From Glaciimonas sp. PCH181 (GTDB taxonomy: Bacteria; Pseudomonadota; Gammaproteobacteria; Burkholderiales; Burkholderiaceae_D), in contig NZ_PYFP01000001.1 of assembly GCF_003056055.1 (NCBI RefSeq), forward strand, positions 2,785,503 through 2,849,502: a stretch of DNA of 64,000 nucleotides, read 5' to 3'. The notes beneath the pieces are model-generated. The model made no database searches, had not been told where the DNA came from, and saw only the letters and a list, made by a program, of their open reading frames with translations. The translations under genes and the position numbers were made by a program. Below are positions 19,747 through 28,710 of this stretch, in pieces (positions within the stretch are counted from its first letter, which is position 1; every line of letters begins with the position of its first letter).

Positions 19747-21255
19747 TTAGAATCTTGGCAAATCCGGAAATTTTAACTGCCCACGCTGGACATGCATTTT
19801 TCCGTATTCCGCGCAGCGCTGCAAGGTCGGAATTGCCTTATCAGGATTCAATAAAAATGCCGTATCGAAGGCCCGTTTCACCCCAAAAAACGCCTCACGT
19901 TCGAGCACTGAAAACTGCACGCACATTGAGTTGATTTTTTCGATTCCGACGCCGTGCTCACCCGTAATGGTGCCGCCGACTTCGACGCATAATTCCAGAA
20001 TCTCAGCGCCAAAAGCTTCGGCCCGATGGAATTCGCCCGGCACGTTGGCATCGAATAAAATCAGGGGATGCAGATTGCCATCACCGGCATGAAATACGTT
20101 CGCGCAACGCAAACCATGCTTGCCTTCCATCTCTTCGATGCGCAGTAAAACCTGGGCTAAATTTTTACGCGGAATGGTGCCGTCCATACAATAATAATCA
20201 GGCGAAATACGCCCCGCCGCCGGGAATGCGTTCTTGCGGCCAGACCAAAACCGCAGCCGCTCGGCTTCCGATTGCGATACTTCAATCCGCGTCGCGCCAC
20301 TGGCTTCGAATACCGCCTTCATGCGGCCGATTTCTTCTTCGACTTCTTCGTTTGTGCCATCCGACTCGCACAATAAGATCGCCGCAGCATCAGTGTCATA
20401 ACCGGCTTTGACGAACGGTTCAACCATGCGTGAGCTGGTTTTATCCATCATTTCCAAACCCGCCGGGATAATCCCTGCTGCGATAACATTGGCCACCGCG
20501 TTGCCGCTTTTTACGACGTCATCAAACGACGCCATAATGACGCGTGCCAGTTGCGGCTTTGGAATGAGCTTGACGGTGACTTCTGTAACAATCCCCAGCA
20601 TGCCTTCTGAACCCACGAAGACGGCCAGCAAATCCAGCCCCGGTGCATCTAATGCGCCACCAACGCCGCCACCAAGCTCAACAATATCGCCATCAATCGT
20701 GACCATCCTCACGCGCATGACGTTATGCACGGTCAGGCCATACTTAAGACAATGCACGCCGCCTGAATTTTCGGCAACGTTGCCGCCGATGGTGCAGGCG
20801 ATCTGCGAGGAAGGATCGGGCGCGTAATACAAACCGTGAATAGCGGCGGCGTCCGAAATAGCCAGATTTCGTACACCGGGCTGGACCACCGCAGTGCGTG
20901 AATAGAGATCCATTTTAACGATACGATTCAGCTTCGCCGTCGATACCACGACGCCGTCGGCAATCGGCATTGCGCCGCCAGACAGACCCGTACCTGCGCC
21001 ACGCGGCACGATCGGCACGTTCAGACCACGGCAAATGTTAAGGACTGCTACAACCTGATCCTCGTTTTCGGGCAAGGCCACCACCATCGGCAACTGCCTG
21101 TATGCGGCCAGACCGTCACATTCATAGGGCCGCGTATCTTCTTCATTGAACAATACTGCGTGCGGCGGCAAAACAGCGCGTAATGCCGCAGCCACCTGGC
21201 GCTGACGTTCGGCGGTGAAAGCAGGTGCTTCTAGAGACTTTTCGGGGGCGTTCAT
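19747..21255 (-). CDS. glcD: Glycolate oxidase FAD-binding subunit GlcD
   Basis: GlcD is the larger flavin subunit of glycolate oxidase. It has the FAD_binding_4 domain with VPRGAGTGLSGGAMP and DPSSQIACTIGGNVAENSGG, and the C-terminal FAD-oxidase domain with NVFHAGDGNLHPLILFD and GTITGEHGVGIEK, the HxDGN and GEHG signatures of the family. I prefer the ATG at 21255 (502 residues), with AGGA 5 bases upstream; another in-frame ATG lies two codons earlier at 21261 but overlaps that ribosome site. First gene of glcDEF. The usual glcC regulator is not next to it; a LysR gene lies upstream on the same strand. Confidence 0.96.
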   Translation of the reverse strand: MNAPEKSLEAPAFTAERQRQVAAALRAVLPPHAVLFNEEDTRPYECDGLAAYRQLPMVVALPENEDQVVAVLNICRGLNVPIVPRGAGTGLSGGAMPIADGVVVSTAKLNRIVKMDLYSRTAVVQPGVRNLAISDAAAIHGLYYAPDPSSQIACTIGGNVAENSGGVHCLKYGLTVHNVMRVRMVTIDGDIVELGGGVGGALDAPGLDLLAVFVGSEGMLGIVTEVTVKLIPKPQLARVIMASFDDVVKSGNAVANVIAAGIIPAGLEMMDKTSSRMVEPFVKAGYDTDAAAILLCESDGTNEEVEEEIGRMKAVFEASGATRIEVSQSEAERLRFWSGRKNAFPAAGRISPDYYCMDGTIPRKNLAQVLLRIEEMEGKHGLRCANVFHAGDGNLHPLILFDANVPGEFHRAEAFGAEILELCVEVGGTITGEHGVGIEKINSMCVQFSVLEREAFFGVKRAFDTAFLLNPDKAIPTLQRCAEYGKMHVQRGQLKFPDLPRF

Positions 21256-21552
21256 GTGCATCCTATGCGACGTTTTTGTGCGGATTGGCGCAGTGTGAGG
21301 ACTAAGTTGAAAGCTGACTTGGGAGCAACAAGGACTTAGCTAAGGACTGCATTCTGCGCTGAGGGCAAAAAAAAAGGGGCAGAGCCTTCTCAAACAGAAC
21401 AGTTGTTACATGCTGGGAAGTATAGCGAGTTGCCATTATAAAAGGCTGCTTAAATGGCTTTTTGCGGCTGAAAAGCTTAGGCAACTATGGTGAAATGTTT
21501 TCACTTGCTCGCTACGTCGGGCGGCATTGGTTGCTCACCGACGTAATTGGGC

Positions 21553-22458
21553 CTAAAGCTTGTTAAAGGTTTTTTTCATCCAGGCAATAAAAATCGTCAC
21601 TTCCGGACGTTCGTAGGGCTTTTGTTCGTAGACCAGATAGTAAGCATGCGGCGGCGAAGTCAGACTGATATCGAATAGCTGTACCAGCTCACCATCGGCG
21701 ATCATTTTTTGGGCGAAATGTTTGCGCGTCAGACCTACGCCGTAGCCATTTCGAATTAACTCAAGCAGCAAACCCAGATCATCGGCCCGCAAACCCGACG
21801 ATGGCTCCGGCCAATCCAGACCAGCGGCCTCAAACCACGGCTGCCACGGCTCTAGTGCCGAGCGCAATAACGTCGCTTTGCGCAACTCTGCCGGTGTTTT
21901 TATACCGCCAATCTGACTCAGATAACCCGGCGTGGCAACGGCGAACGCAGGCTCTTCAAATAGTTTTTCGGTGGTGGTATTGGGATACTTTCCTGCACCA
22001 AAGCGGACTTCAACGTCGCTTTCGGACAGGCTTAGATCGTACAGCGGCACCGACATAAATATCTCGACCACAATGTCCGGATATTCGGCGATAAAGCTAC
22101 CAAGATAGGGAATCAGCAAATGTCGCGCAAAAGTGGGCGGCACCGTTATTTTGATACGCGGCTGCGCTTGTGCGCCACGATGCGGCATCGGAAATTCAAT
22201 CAAAGTACGCAATGCGTTACGCACCACATCCAGATAACGACGACCAAACTCTGACAAGTTGACGGTACGGCCATCTCGGCTGAAAAGGCGTTCACCGACA
22301 AAATCCTCCAACAGACGAATCCGGTGCGACAACGCCGACGGCGTGATACATAACTCGTCTGCAGCAAGTGCAAAAGAGTTATGCCGGGCCGCCGCCTCAA
22401 ATGCGGAAAGCGCATGCACCGGTGGTAATCGCGTCGCGATGGAAGTCTTATTTAGCAT
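21553..22458 (-). CDS. LysR family transcriptional regulator (GcvA-like)
   Basis: A 301-residue LysR regulator. The winged helix-turn-helix covers about residues 14-72 (FEAAARHNSFALAADELC, then TPSALSHRIRLLED), followed by a ligand-binding domain. The segment LPPVHALSAFEAAARH before the helix-turn-helix is typical of the GcvA/AmpR-like branch. It lies between glcD and a D-lactate-dehydrogenase-like gene, all on the minus strand, so it could control either, but LysR targets are more often divergent and no operator is evident. Target unknown. Confidence 0.9.
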   Translation of the reverse strand: MLNKTSIATRLPPVHALSAFEAAARHNSFALAADELCITPSALSHRIRLLEDFVGERLFSRDGRTVNLSEFGRRYLDVVRNALRTLIEFPMPHRGAQAQPRIKITVPPTFARHLLIPYLGSFIAEYPDIVVEIFMSVPLYDLSLSESDVEVRFGAGKYPNTTTEKLFEEPAFAVATPGYLSQIGGIKTPAELRKATLLRSALEPWQPWFEAAGLDWPEPSSGLRADDLGLLLELIRNGYGVGLTRKHFAQKMIADGELVQLFDISLTSPPHAYYLVYEQKPYERPEVTIFIAWMKKTFNKL

Positions 22459-22595
22459 TTTTGAAAGTGATTAACGTATTGCATATTTTTGCAGTCAGAT
22501 TATGCCCCATTAAATGTGTAAAGTCTCCCATACTGCTGCGCAGTTCTAGCGTATTTTCTGAAGAGAAACGCAAAAAATAGTGCCATTTTTCTGGG

Positions 22596-24005
22596 TTACC
22601 AACGGATGATTTTTCCTGGATTCATGATGTTTTTTGGATCAAAAGCGTGCTTCAACGCACGCATGGTTTCAATCGCGCCAGCGCCATGCTCAGCAATCAG
22701 AAAATCCATTTTGTGCAAACCGACGCCGTGCTCGCCGGTGCAAGTCCCATCCATCGAAATCGCCAGCGCCACCATCCGTGCATTAACACCCTCAGCACAA
22801 GCAATTTCATCCTGATTATCTGGATCGACCAGCATTTGCACGTGGAAATTACCATCGCCAACGTGCCCAAGAATCGAATAAATAATGCCATGCGCATCGC
22901 AATCGGCCTTGGTCGTCAGCATACACTCGGCAAGGCGTGAGATGGGCACACAGCAGTCAGTAGAAATAGCACGAGCACCGGGACGCAACTGCAGCAAGGA
23001 GAAATAAGCATTATGCCGTGCCGCCCATAAACGAGACCGATCTTCGGGCTGCGTGGCCCATTCAAAGCCGGTCGCATGATGTTCATCGACCACCGCCTGC
23101 ACCACTTCTGCCTGTTCCTTCACGCCGTTATCGCTACCGTGGAATTCAAACAGCAATAGCGGCTTTTCCGGCAAACCCAACTTAGCGTTAGCATTAATCG
23201 CCTTGACGCTGTTTTCATCGAGAAACTCAACGCGCGCAATCGGCACACCCAGCTGAATAATCTGAATCACCGCGTTGACCGCATCGGCAATACTATCGAA
23301 TGAACAAACCGCAGCAGAAATAGCCTCGGGCTGCGGATAAAGCCGCACAGTCACTTCGGTAATAATCCCGAGCGTCCCTTCACTACCAACAAAAATACGC
23401 GTCAGATCGTAACCAGCCGAAGATTTTTTAGCCCGCGTGCCAGTCTTGATAATCCGACCGTCGGAAGTCACCACGGTCAGCGCCAGCGTGTTCTCACGCA
23501 TCGTTCCGTAACGCACCGCATTGGTGCCCGAGGCCCGCGTCGCCGCCATTCCGCCCAACGATGCATCAGCACCCGGATCGATCGGGAAAAACAAGCCGCT
23601 ATCCTTGATCTCATGATTGATCTGCTTGCGCGTCACACCGGCTTGTACAGTAGCAGTCATATCCTCCGGATGCACCGCCAGCAACCGATTCATACGCGAC
23701 AAATCGATCGAAATACCGCCTTGCAGCGCCAATATATGGCCCTCAAGAGATGTCCCCGAACCATAAGGAATAACAGGTATTTGGAAGTCGCTGCAAAGCT
23801 TGACAGTAGCCGCAACTTCTTCAGTAGATTCAGCAAAAACCACCGCATCGGGCAGCATAGGATCGTAAGAAGATTCGTCACTACCATGATGCTCACGCAT
23901 AGCCTGCGTAGTAGATAAACGATCGCCGAATAACGACTTCAGCGCATCCAGCAAGGCTTCAGGCAGCGGCTTTTTTAAGGTAGCCATATTAACTATATGA
24001 TTCAT
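22596..24005 (-). CDS. FAD-binding oxidase, D-lactate dehydrogenase (cytochrome)-like
   Basis: A 469-residue flavoprotein of the same FAD_binding_4 / FAD-oxidase_C family as GlcD, with IPYGSGTSLEGH, DPGADASLGGMAATRASGT, GHVGDGNFHVQML and GTCTGEHGVGLHK. The sequence style, including SSAGYDLTRIFVGSEGTLGI, fits the D-lactate dehydrogenase (LDHD/Dld1) branch better than glycolate oxidase or D-2-hydroxyglutarate dehydrogenase, but the substrate cannot be fixed from sequence alone. The ATG at 24005 has GGAGA 7 bases upstream. It is divergent from the cobalamin adenosyltransferase gene, 130 bases away. Confidence 0.88.
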   Translation of the reverse strand: MNHIVNMATLKKPLPEALLDALKSLFGDRLSTTQAMREHHGSDESSYDPMLPDAVVFAESTEEVAATVKLCSDFQIPVIPYGSGTSLEGHILALQGGISIDLSRMNRLLAVHPEDMTATVQAGVTRKQINHEIKDSGLFFPIDPGADASLGGMAATRASGTNAVRYGTMRENTLALTVVTSDGRIIKTGTRAKKSSAGYDLTRIFVGSEGTLGIITEVTVRLYPQPEAISAAVCSFDSIADAVNAVIQIIQLGVPIARVEFLDENSVKAINANAKLGLPEKPLLLFEFHGSDNGVKEQAEVVQAVVDEHHATGFEWATQPEDRSRLWAARHNAYFSLLQLRPGARAISTDCCVPISRLAECMLTTKADCDAHGIIYSILGHVGDGNFHVQMLVDPDNQDEIACAEGVNARMVALAISMDGTCTGEHGVGLHKMDFLIAEHGAGAIETMRALKHAFDPKNIMNPGKIIRW

Positions 24006-24135
24006 GAAAGGTCTCCGTTTGGTGAGATTTTACTCCCCACTGAGAATTACAGGGAATCACCCGGAATTTAAGGCGCTAAAGCGCTGCTGGTGTACAGTAG
24101 GGCTTCCACCACCCACACTCAATAAAGAAGAAACC

Positions 24136-24693
24136 ATGGGCAACCGACTCTCAAAAATAGCCACCCGCACCGGCGACAACGGCAGCACCGGCCTGGGCGA
24201 CGGCAGCCGCACCGAAAAAGACAGCCTGCGCATCCACGCAATCGGCGACGTAGACGAATTAAACTCCCACCTGGGAGTGTTGCTATGCGAGGAGCTACCA
24301 GCATCGTTACGAGAAGACTTGCTAACAATCCAGCATGATTTATTCGACCTGGGCGGCGAATTATGCATCCCCGGCTACGTACTAATCAACGAAGCCCAAG
24401 TAGCCCGGCTAGACACACTACTAGAAAAATACAACACCGACCTGCCGCCACTAAAAGAATTCATCCTACCCGGCGGCGCCCGCACCGCAGCGCTGACCCA
24501 CGTCTGCCGAACAGTATGCCGCCGCGCCGAACGCAGCATCATCTCCCTAGGCAAAACCGAAACCGTGAACGTCCCCGTAAGACAATACGTCAACCGGCTA
24601 TCAGACTTGTTATTCGTCTTATCGCGGGTACTAAATAGATTAGACGGCGGCAGCGACGTACTCTGGAAAAACAGCCGACGCACCGACGTGTAA
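24136..24693 (+). CDS. Cob(I)alamin adenosyltransferase, PduO type
   Basis: This 185-residue enzyme transfers the adenosyl group of ATP to cob(I)alamin to make coenzyme B12. PduO-family signatures are TRTGDNGSTGLGDGSR with the ATP-binding stretch at the N-terminus, DVDELNSHLG, FILPGG and CRTVCRRAERS near the C-terminus. I start it at the ATG at 24136 (MGNRLSKI), which fits the family; the frame is open for 44 more codons without a matching sequence. Codon choice is odd: third positions are dominated by C and A (CTA leucine, GTA valine), unlike most neighbours. Confidence 0.93.
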   Translation: MGNRLSKIATRTGDNGSTGLGDGSRTEKDSLRIHAIGDVDELNSHLGVLLCEELPASLREDLLTIQHDLFDLGGELCIPGYVLINEAQVARLDTLLEKYNTDLPPLKEFILPGGARTAALTHVCRTVCRRAERSIISLGKTETVNVPVRQYVNRLSDLLFVLSRVLNRLDGGSDVLWKNSRRTDV

Positions 24694-24732
24694 AACCCCA
24701 ACCATTTTTACAAAATAAAACAACCCAAATGC

Positions 24733-24767
24733 AAAAAGGCTGCAGCCTATGAATTAAAGGCGCAGCC
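24733..24767 (-). terminator. Probable terminator of the xseB-ispA-dxs transcript
   Basis: On the minus strand GGCTGCGCC and GGCTGCAGCC pair (one bulged base) around an 11-base loop and are followed by TTTTTGC. It lies about 310 bases beyond the dxs stop, after the inverted-repeat element. On the plus strand there is no U-run. Confidence 0.6.
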
Positions 24768-24815
24768 ACAGTTGCAGTTACTTTTGAAGTTGACCTACCC
24801 CGTCATGTAGCGCGG

Positions 24816-25018
24816 CCAAATTTCTTAGCTGTCACTCGGAGAGTGTCGGAAGACATGTTTGAGCCGAAGGCGAGTTGGTCTTTCGACCCGAGGGACAGCT
24901 AAGAAATTTGGGAACCCGGAGCAGCGATACCTGCGGTCGCCTTTTCTTGGGTTACTTTCTTTTAGCGGGGGCGCCGAGCCGAAGCAAAAGAAAGTAACCG
25001 GCTGTCGGGCCGCCCCCG
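24816..25018. repeat. Composite inverted-repeat element with nested and interleaved stems
   Basis: Between the convergent adenosyltransferase and dxs genes. First pair: CCAAATTTCTTAGCTGTC (24816-24833) and its exact complement (24894-24911), extendable to 24 bp with one mismatch. Second pair: GGTTACTTTCTTTT (24950-24963) and its exact complement (24986-24999). Third pair: CGGGGGCG (24966-24973) and its exact complement (25011-25018), interleaved with the second so that the two together have pseudoknot topology. Short frames here (63 and 71 codons) contain a KESNPRKGD string that I recall from many spurious small ORFs in proteobacterial genomes, suggesting a widespread intergenic repeat rather than a protein. 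Confidence 0.7.
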
Positions 25019-25073
25019 ATAAAGCCATCACGGAGCACAAACTCCGTTGAATAACGAAAACCGAACAACAACC

Positions 25074-26939
25074 TTATACCGCCCCCTCACCCACAACAAA
25101 ATCCCTACCAAACCTCTGCCGAACACTCGCCGCAATCCCCTCAGCATTCAACCCACACATAGCCAACAACTGCCCAGCATCCCCATGATCAATAAACCGA
25201 TCCGGCAGCCCCAAATTCAACAACGGCTTAACACACCCGGCAGCAGCCAACGCCTCCGCCACAGCAGCCCCCGCGCCGCCCATAATCGAACCTTCCTCAA
25301 CGGTGACCAGCGCATCATGCGACGCCGCCAACTCCAACAACAGCCCCACATCCAACGGCTTAACAAAGCGCATATTAGCAACCGTAGCATTCAACGCATC
25401 ACCAGCCCCCAAGCTAGGAGCAACCATCGTACCAAACGCCAAAATCGCCACACCCTTACCCACACGTCGGACTTCCCCCTTACCCAAAGGTAGCCCAACA
25501 AGCTCCTTATCAATCACCGCCCCAACACCGCCGCCGCGCGGATATCGCACAGCAGCCGGGCCTTTATAATGATAAGCAGTAGTCAACATCTGACGACATT
25601 CATTCTCATCAGAAGCCGCCATCACCACCATATTCGGAATACAACGCAAATATGCAATATCGTAATTCCCAGCATGTGTAGCGCCATCCGCACCAACCAA
25701 TCCAGCCCGATCCAGCGCAAACGTCACATCCAAATTCTGCAACGCCACATCATGAATCAACTGATCATAAGCCCGCTGCAAAAAGGTAGAGTAAATCGCC
25801 ACTACCGGCTTTAAACCCTCACAAGCTAATCCCGCAGCAAACGTCACCGCGTGCTGCTCCGCAATCCCAACATCGTAATAACGATCCGGAAAACGCTGCT
25901 CAAACTCCACCAATCCAGAACCACCGCCCATCGCTGGCGTAATCCCGATCAGCTTATCGTCCTGCGCAGCCATATCGCATAACCAATCGCCAAACACCTG
26001 CGTATAAGTCATCTTGCTAGAAGTGGCCGGCTTAATCCCCTCAGCAGGATTAAATTTCCCCGGACCGTGATACAGCACAGGATCAGCTTCCGCCAACTTA
26101 TAGCCCTGCCCTTTTTTCGTCACGACGTGCAAGAACTGCGGACCTTTAAGATGCTTCAAATTCTGCATCGTAGGAATCAACGACTCCAGATCATGTCCAT
26201 CAATCGGACCAATATAGTTAAAGCCCAATTCCTCAAACATCGTAGCTGGCACTACCATGCCTTTAGCGTGCTCTTCAAAACGCTTAGCCAATTGCAATAC
26301 CGGCGCAGGCAGCATCGACTTGCCGACATTCTTCGCCTTGGCGTAAAACTGGCCAGACATCAACCGCGCGAGATAGCGATTCAGCGCGCCAACCGGCGGC
26401 GAAATCGACATATCGTTGTCATTCAAAATCACCAGCAAATTGATATCTTCATACACACCGGCATTATTCATCGCCTCGAATACCATCCCGGCGGTCATGG
26501 CACCATCACCAATTACCGCGATGGCATGCCGATCCTCACCTTTAGTCTTGGCGGCTAGCGCCATCCCCAGCGCCGCTGAAATCGATGTCGATGAGTGAGC
26601 AGTACCGAACGTATCGTATTCGCTCTCGTCACGCCGTGGAAATCCGGAAATTCCCTCAAACTGACGCAAGGTTTTCATCTGATCACGCCGACCTGTCAGG
26701 ATTTTGTGCGGATAAGTTTGATGACCAACATCCCAGACGACGCGATCTTCAGGCGTATTAAAAACGTAATGCAACGCAATTGTCAGCTCAACAGTTCCCA
26801 AATTAGACGACAAATGACCGCCCGTTTGCGACACAGAATCAATGACAAATTCGCGCAGTTCGTCTGCCAGCGGTTTCAGTTGCGCACGCGAAAGCAGGCG
26901 CAAATCTGCCGGGCTGTTTATTTTATTAAGTAAATTCAT
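25074..26939 (-). CDS. dxs: 1-deoxy-D-xylulose-5-phosphate synthase
   Basis: Dxs condenses pyruvate and glyceraldehyde 3-phosphate to DXP, the first step of the MEP isoprenoid route and a branch to thiamine and pyridoxal. The 621-residue protein has the thiamine-diphosphate motif [18 protein letters not shown] in the first third, [18 protein letters not shown] near the start, the transketolase-like [18 protein letters not shown] segment and the C-terminal domain with [13 protein letters not shown]. It begins 5 bases after ispA. The 3' half uses many G- or T-ending codons, giving the plus strand a C and A excess like that of the neighbouring adenosyltransferase. Confidence 0.97.
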   Translation of the reverse strand: MNLLNKINSPADLRLLSRAQLKPLADELREFVIDSVSQTGGHLSSNLGTVELTIALHYVFNTPEDRVVWDVGHQTYPHKILTGRRDQMKTLRQFEGISGFPRRDESEYDTFGTAHSSTSISAALGMALAAKTKGEDRHAIAVIGDGAMTAGMVFEAMNNAGVYEDINLLVILNDNDMSISPPVGALNRYLARLMSGQFYAKAKNVGKSMLPAPVLQLAKRFEEHAKGMVVPATMFEELGFNYIGPIDGHDLESLIPTMQNLKHLKGPQFLHVVTKKGQGYKLAEADPVLYHGPGKFNPAEGIKPATSSKMTYTQVFGDWLCDMAAQDDKLIGITPAMGGGSGLVEFEQRFPDRYYDVGIAEQHAVTFAAGLACEGLKPVVAIYSTFLQRAYDQLIHDVALQNLDVTFALDRAGLVGADGATHAGNYDIAYLRCIPNMVVMAASDENECRQMLTTAYHYKGPAAVRYPRGGGVGAVIDKELVGLPLGKGEVRRVGKGVAILAFGTMVAPSLGAGDALNATVANMRFVKPLDVGLLLELAASHDALVTVEEGSIMGGAGAAVAEALAAAGCVKPLLNLGLPDRFIDHGDAGQLLAMCGLNAEGIAASVRQRFGRDFVVGEGAV

Positions 26940-26944
26940 GGGGC

Positions 26945-27910
26945 TTAAGCTTTCCGCTGCACAATCAAATCTGCCAATTCACGCAGACGACGTGCTTTAT
27001 CACCAAAGGGCGCAACCGCCGCGTGAGCGTCATTGCGCAATTTTTCCGCCAATGCCTGCGATTCGGGCAAACCCAGAATCGAAACATAGGTCGGTTTATT
27101 GTCTGCGGCATCTTTGCCCGCTGTTTTGCCGAGGGTTGCCGAATCAGCAGTCGCATCGAGGATATCGTCGACCACTTGAAACGCTAATCCAATCGCTGTT
27201 GAGTAAGTCTCCAGCGCGTTGGTTTCCGCCAAGGATAATGTCTTGCCACTGATCGCTCCCAGCAGCACAGAGGCGCGCAATAACGCGCCAGTTTTTAGTC
27301 GATGCATCAATTCAAGCGCATCCAAAGACAAATGCAAGCCGACGCTGTCGAGATCAATCGCCTGACCACCGCACATGCCAGCAGCGCCAGAAGCCTGCGC
27401 CAACAAACGCAGCATCGCAATTTGGCGTAAAGGCGCAATGTCGACCGCGATACCATCAGCGTCCTCGACACTCGCCGATAACACTACAAATGCCTGCGAT
27501 TGCAGCGCATCGCCGACTAGCAACGCAGTCGCCTCATCAAACTGCACATGCACAGTCGGCTTACCGCGCCGTAACGCATCATCATCCATACACGGCATAT
27601 CGTCATGCACGAGCGAATACGCGTGGATCATCTCCACCGCTGCCGCGGACCGTTGCAGCATGGCAACAGGCGCATCAAACAATTCACCGGCTGCAAATAC
27701 CAACAGCGGCCGCACGCGTTTACCGCCGTCAAGCACAGCGTAACGCATGGCTTCATGCAGCCGCGTCGGGACGATGTCAGCCGCTGGCAAAAATGCGGAC
27801 AATGCGGCTTCCATTGTCGTTTGAACATGCTGCATCCAGACGCCAAATGTCACTGGCGCCACAAGATTGTCGTCAATTGCGTTGATGTGCTGCGTCATTT
27901 CTTGCGTCAT
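26945..27910 (-). CDS. ispA: Farnesyl diphosphate synthase
   Basis: IspA builds geranyl and farnesyl diphosphate from IPP and DMAPP. The 321-residue protein contains the first aspartate-rich motif DDMPCMDDD, preceded by SLVHD, and the second motif DDILD, with GGKRVRP near the N-terminus. The short bacterial (type II) insertion of two residues in the first motif is present. Its ATG at 27910 overlaps the xseB stop by four bases (ATGA), and dxs follows after 5 bases, so the three genes are one translationally tight unit. Confidence 0.97.
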   Translation of the reverse strand: MTQEMTQHINAIDDNLVAPVTFGVWMQHVQTTMEAALSAFLPAADIVPTRLHEAMRYAVLDGGKRVRPLLVFAAGELFDAPVAMLQRSAAAVEMIHAYSLVHDDMPCMDDDALRRGKPTVHVQFDEATALLVGDALQSQAFVVLSASVEDADGIAVDIAPLRQIAMLRLLAQASGAAGMCGGQAIDLDSVGLHLSLDALELMHRLKTGALLRASVLLGAISGKTLSLAETNALETYSTAIGLAFQVVDDILDATADSATLGKTAGKDAADNKPTYVSILGLPESQALAEKLRNDAHAAVAPFGDKARRLRELADLIVQRKA

Positions 27911-28164
27911 TCGATAATTCCGTCCGAATCCGGGGCAGTAACAAAGGGCTTCAACATGTCACCTTCCAGCACTTTGACCTGACTGTCGACTTTATCGAGT
28001 TGTACAGCACAAAACTTCACCAGCTCCGAGCCGCGTTTATAGGCGGCAACGGAGGCTTCCAATGGCAATTCGCCAGCTTCCATCTGCGCAACAAGTTGCT
28101 CCAATTCAGCCATTGCCTGTTCAAATGAAGCCGGCTGATTGGCAGAAAGTGTGTTTTTTGCCAT
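27907..28164 (-). CDS. xseB: Exodeoxyribonuclease VII small subunit
   Basis: XseB is the small helical subunit that binds several-fold to XseA to form exonuclease VII. From the ATG at 28164 the protein has 85 residues and the family core SFEQAMAELEQLVAQMEAGELPLEAS followed by YKRGSELVKFC is evident in overlapping parts. The frame is open 29 codons upstream, but that extension is unlike XseB and has no ribosome site. First gene of xseB-ispA-dxs. Confidence 0.95.
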   Translation of the reverse strand: MAKNTLSANQPASFEQAMAELEQLVAQMEAGELPLEASVAAYKRGSELVKFCAVQLDKVDSQVKVLEGDMLKPFVTAPDSDGIIE

Positions 28165-28710
28165 AGTTTTGTATAGAACCTGTTCAAAATAATGTTGCGC
28201 AACCGTCACCCCTTGGCGTGCTTGCTCGCCATCCGCATTGACTTGCGCCAACGCCGCCGCCAGAACGGCGGACGCAACAACTGACTGCGGGTGAGCAAAC
28301 GAACGTCGAAGATAGAGACGGTGCGATAGTGTAGTCCGCTATTTTAGTGCAAACAGGTATAAACCGTTGAATTTCTGATAGTCGCTTTATTAATTCGTTG
28401 CGAAATAAACTATAGCGAAATCAGTTAAAAATGCAGATAACGCCGAAGCAAAACGGCAACACTAAACCCTTGTGCACGCCGCAATGCATCCGCATACAAA
28501 GGGCAATCTAGTCTCGATAATGTATTTGACGCACCGTCCTTTCTAGAAGTGCGCACCATCGCGCTTAATTTATAGTTAAATGAAAAAAACACACTAGGGT
28601 TATGGCATAATCACGGGTTATGTCCAAAATTTCCGTTTCATTTATTTGAACACAGGTTTTTGCGGATTCTTTCTCTCTTAGGTTGGTGCAGATTAATTTG
28701 GGGGACGGGA
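28165..28710. other. Divergent regulatory region between xseB and the Rieske oxygenase gene
   Basis: About 545 bases with no supported gene. The part near 28330-28640 is AT-rich and likely carries the outward promoters, for instance TTGACG near 28526 and CATAAT near 28604, but I could not pair boxes with good spacing. A small GC hairpin (CCGCC/GGCGG) lies near 28258-28272. Confidence 0.5.

Noticed and set aside
21355..21395. Poly-A tract with adjacent GGGGCAGAGCC as a terminator of the LysR gene
   Set aside because: Only a 3-bp stem (GGC/GCC) can form before the T-run on the minus strand; too weak to call.
24825..25050. Short frames of 63 and 71 codons in the repeat-like element
   Set aside because: They run through exact inverted repeats and contain the KESNPRKGD-type string seen in spurious ORFs; better explained as a non-coding repeat.
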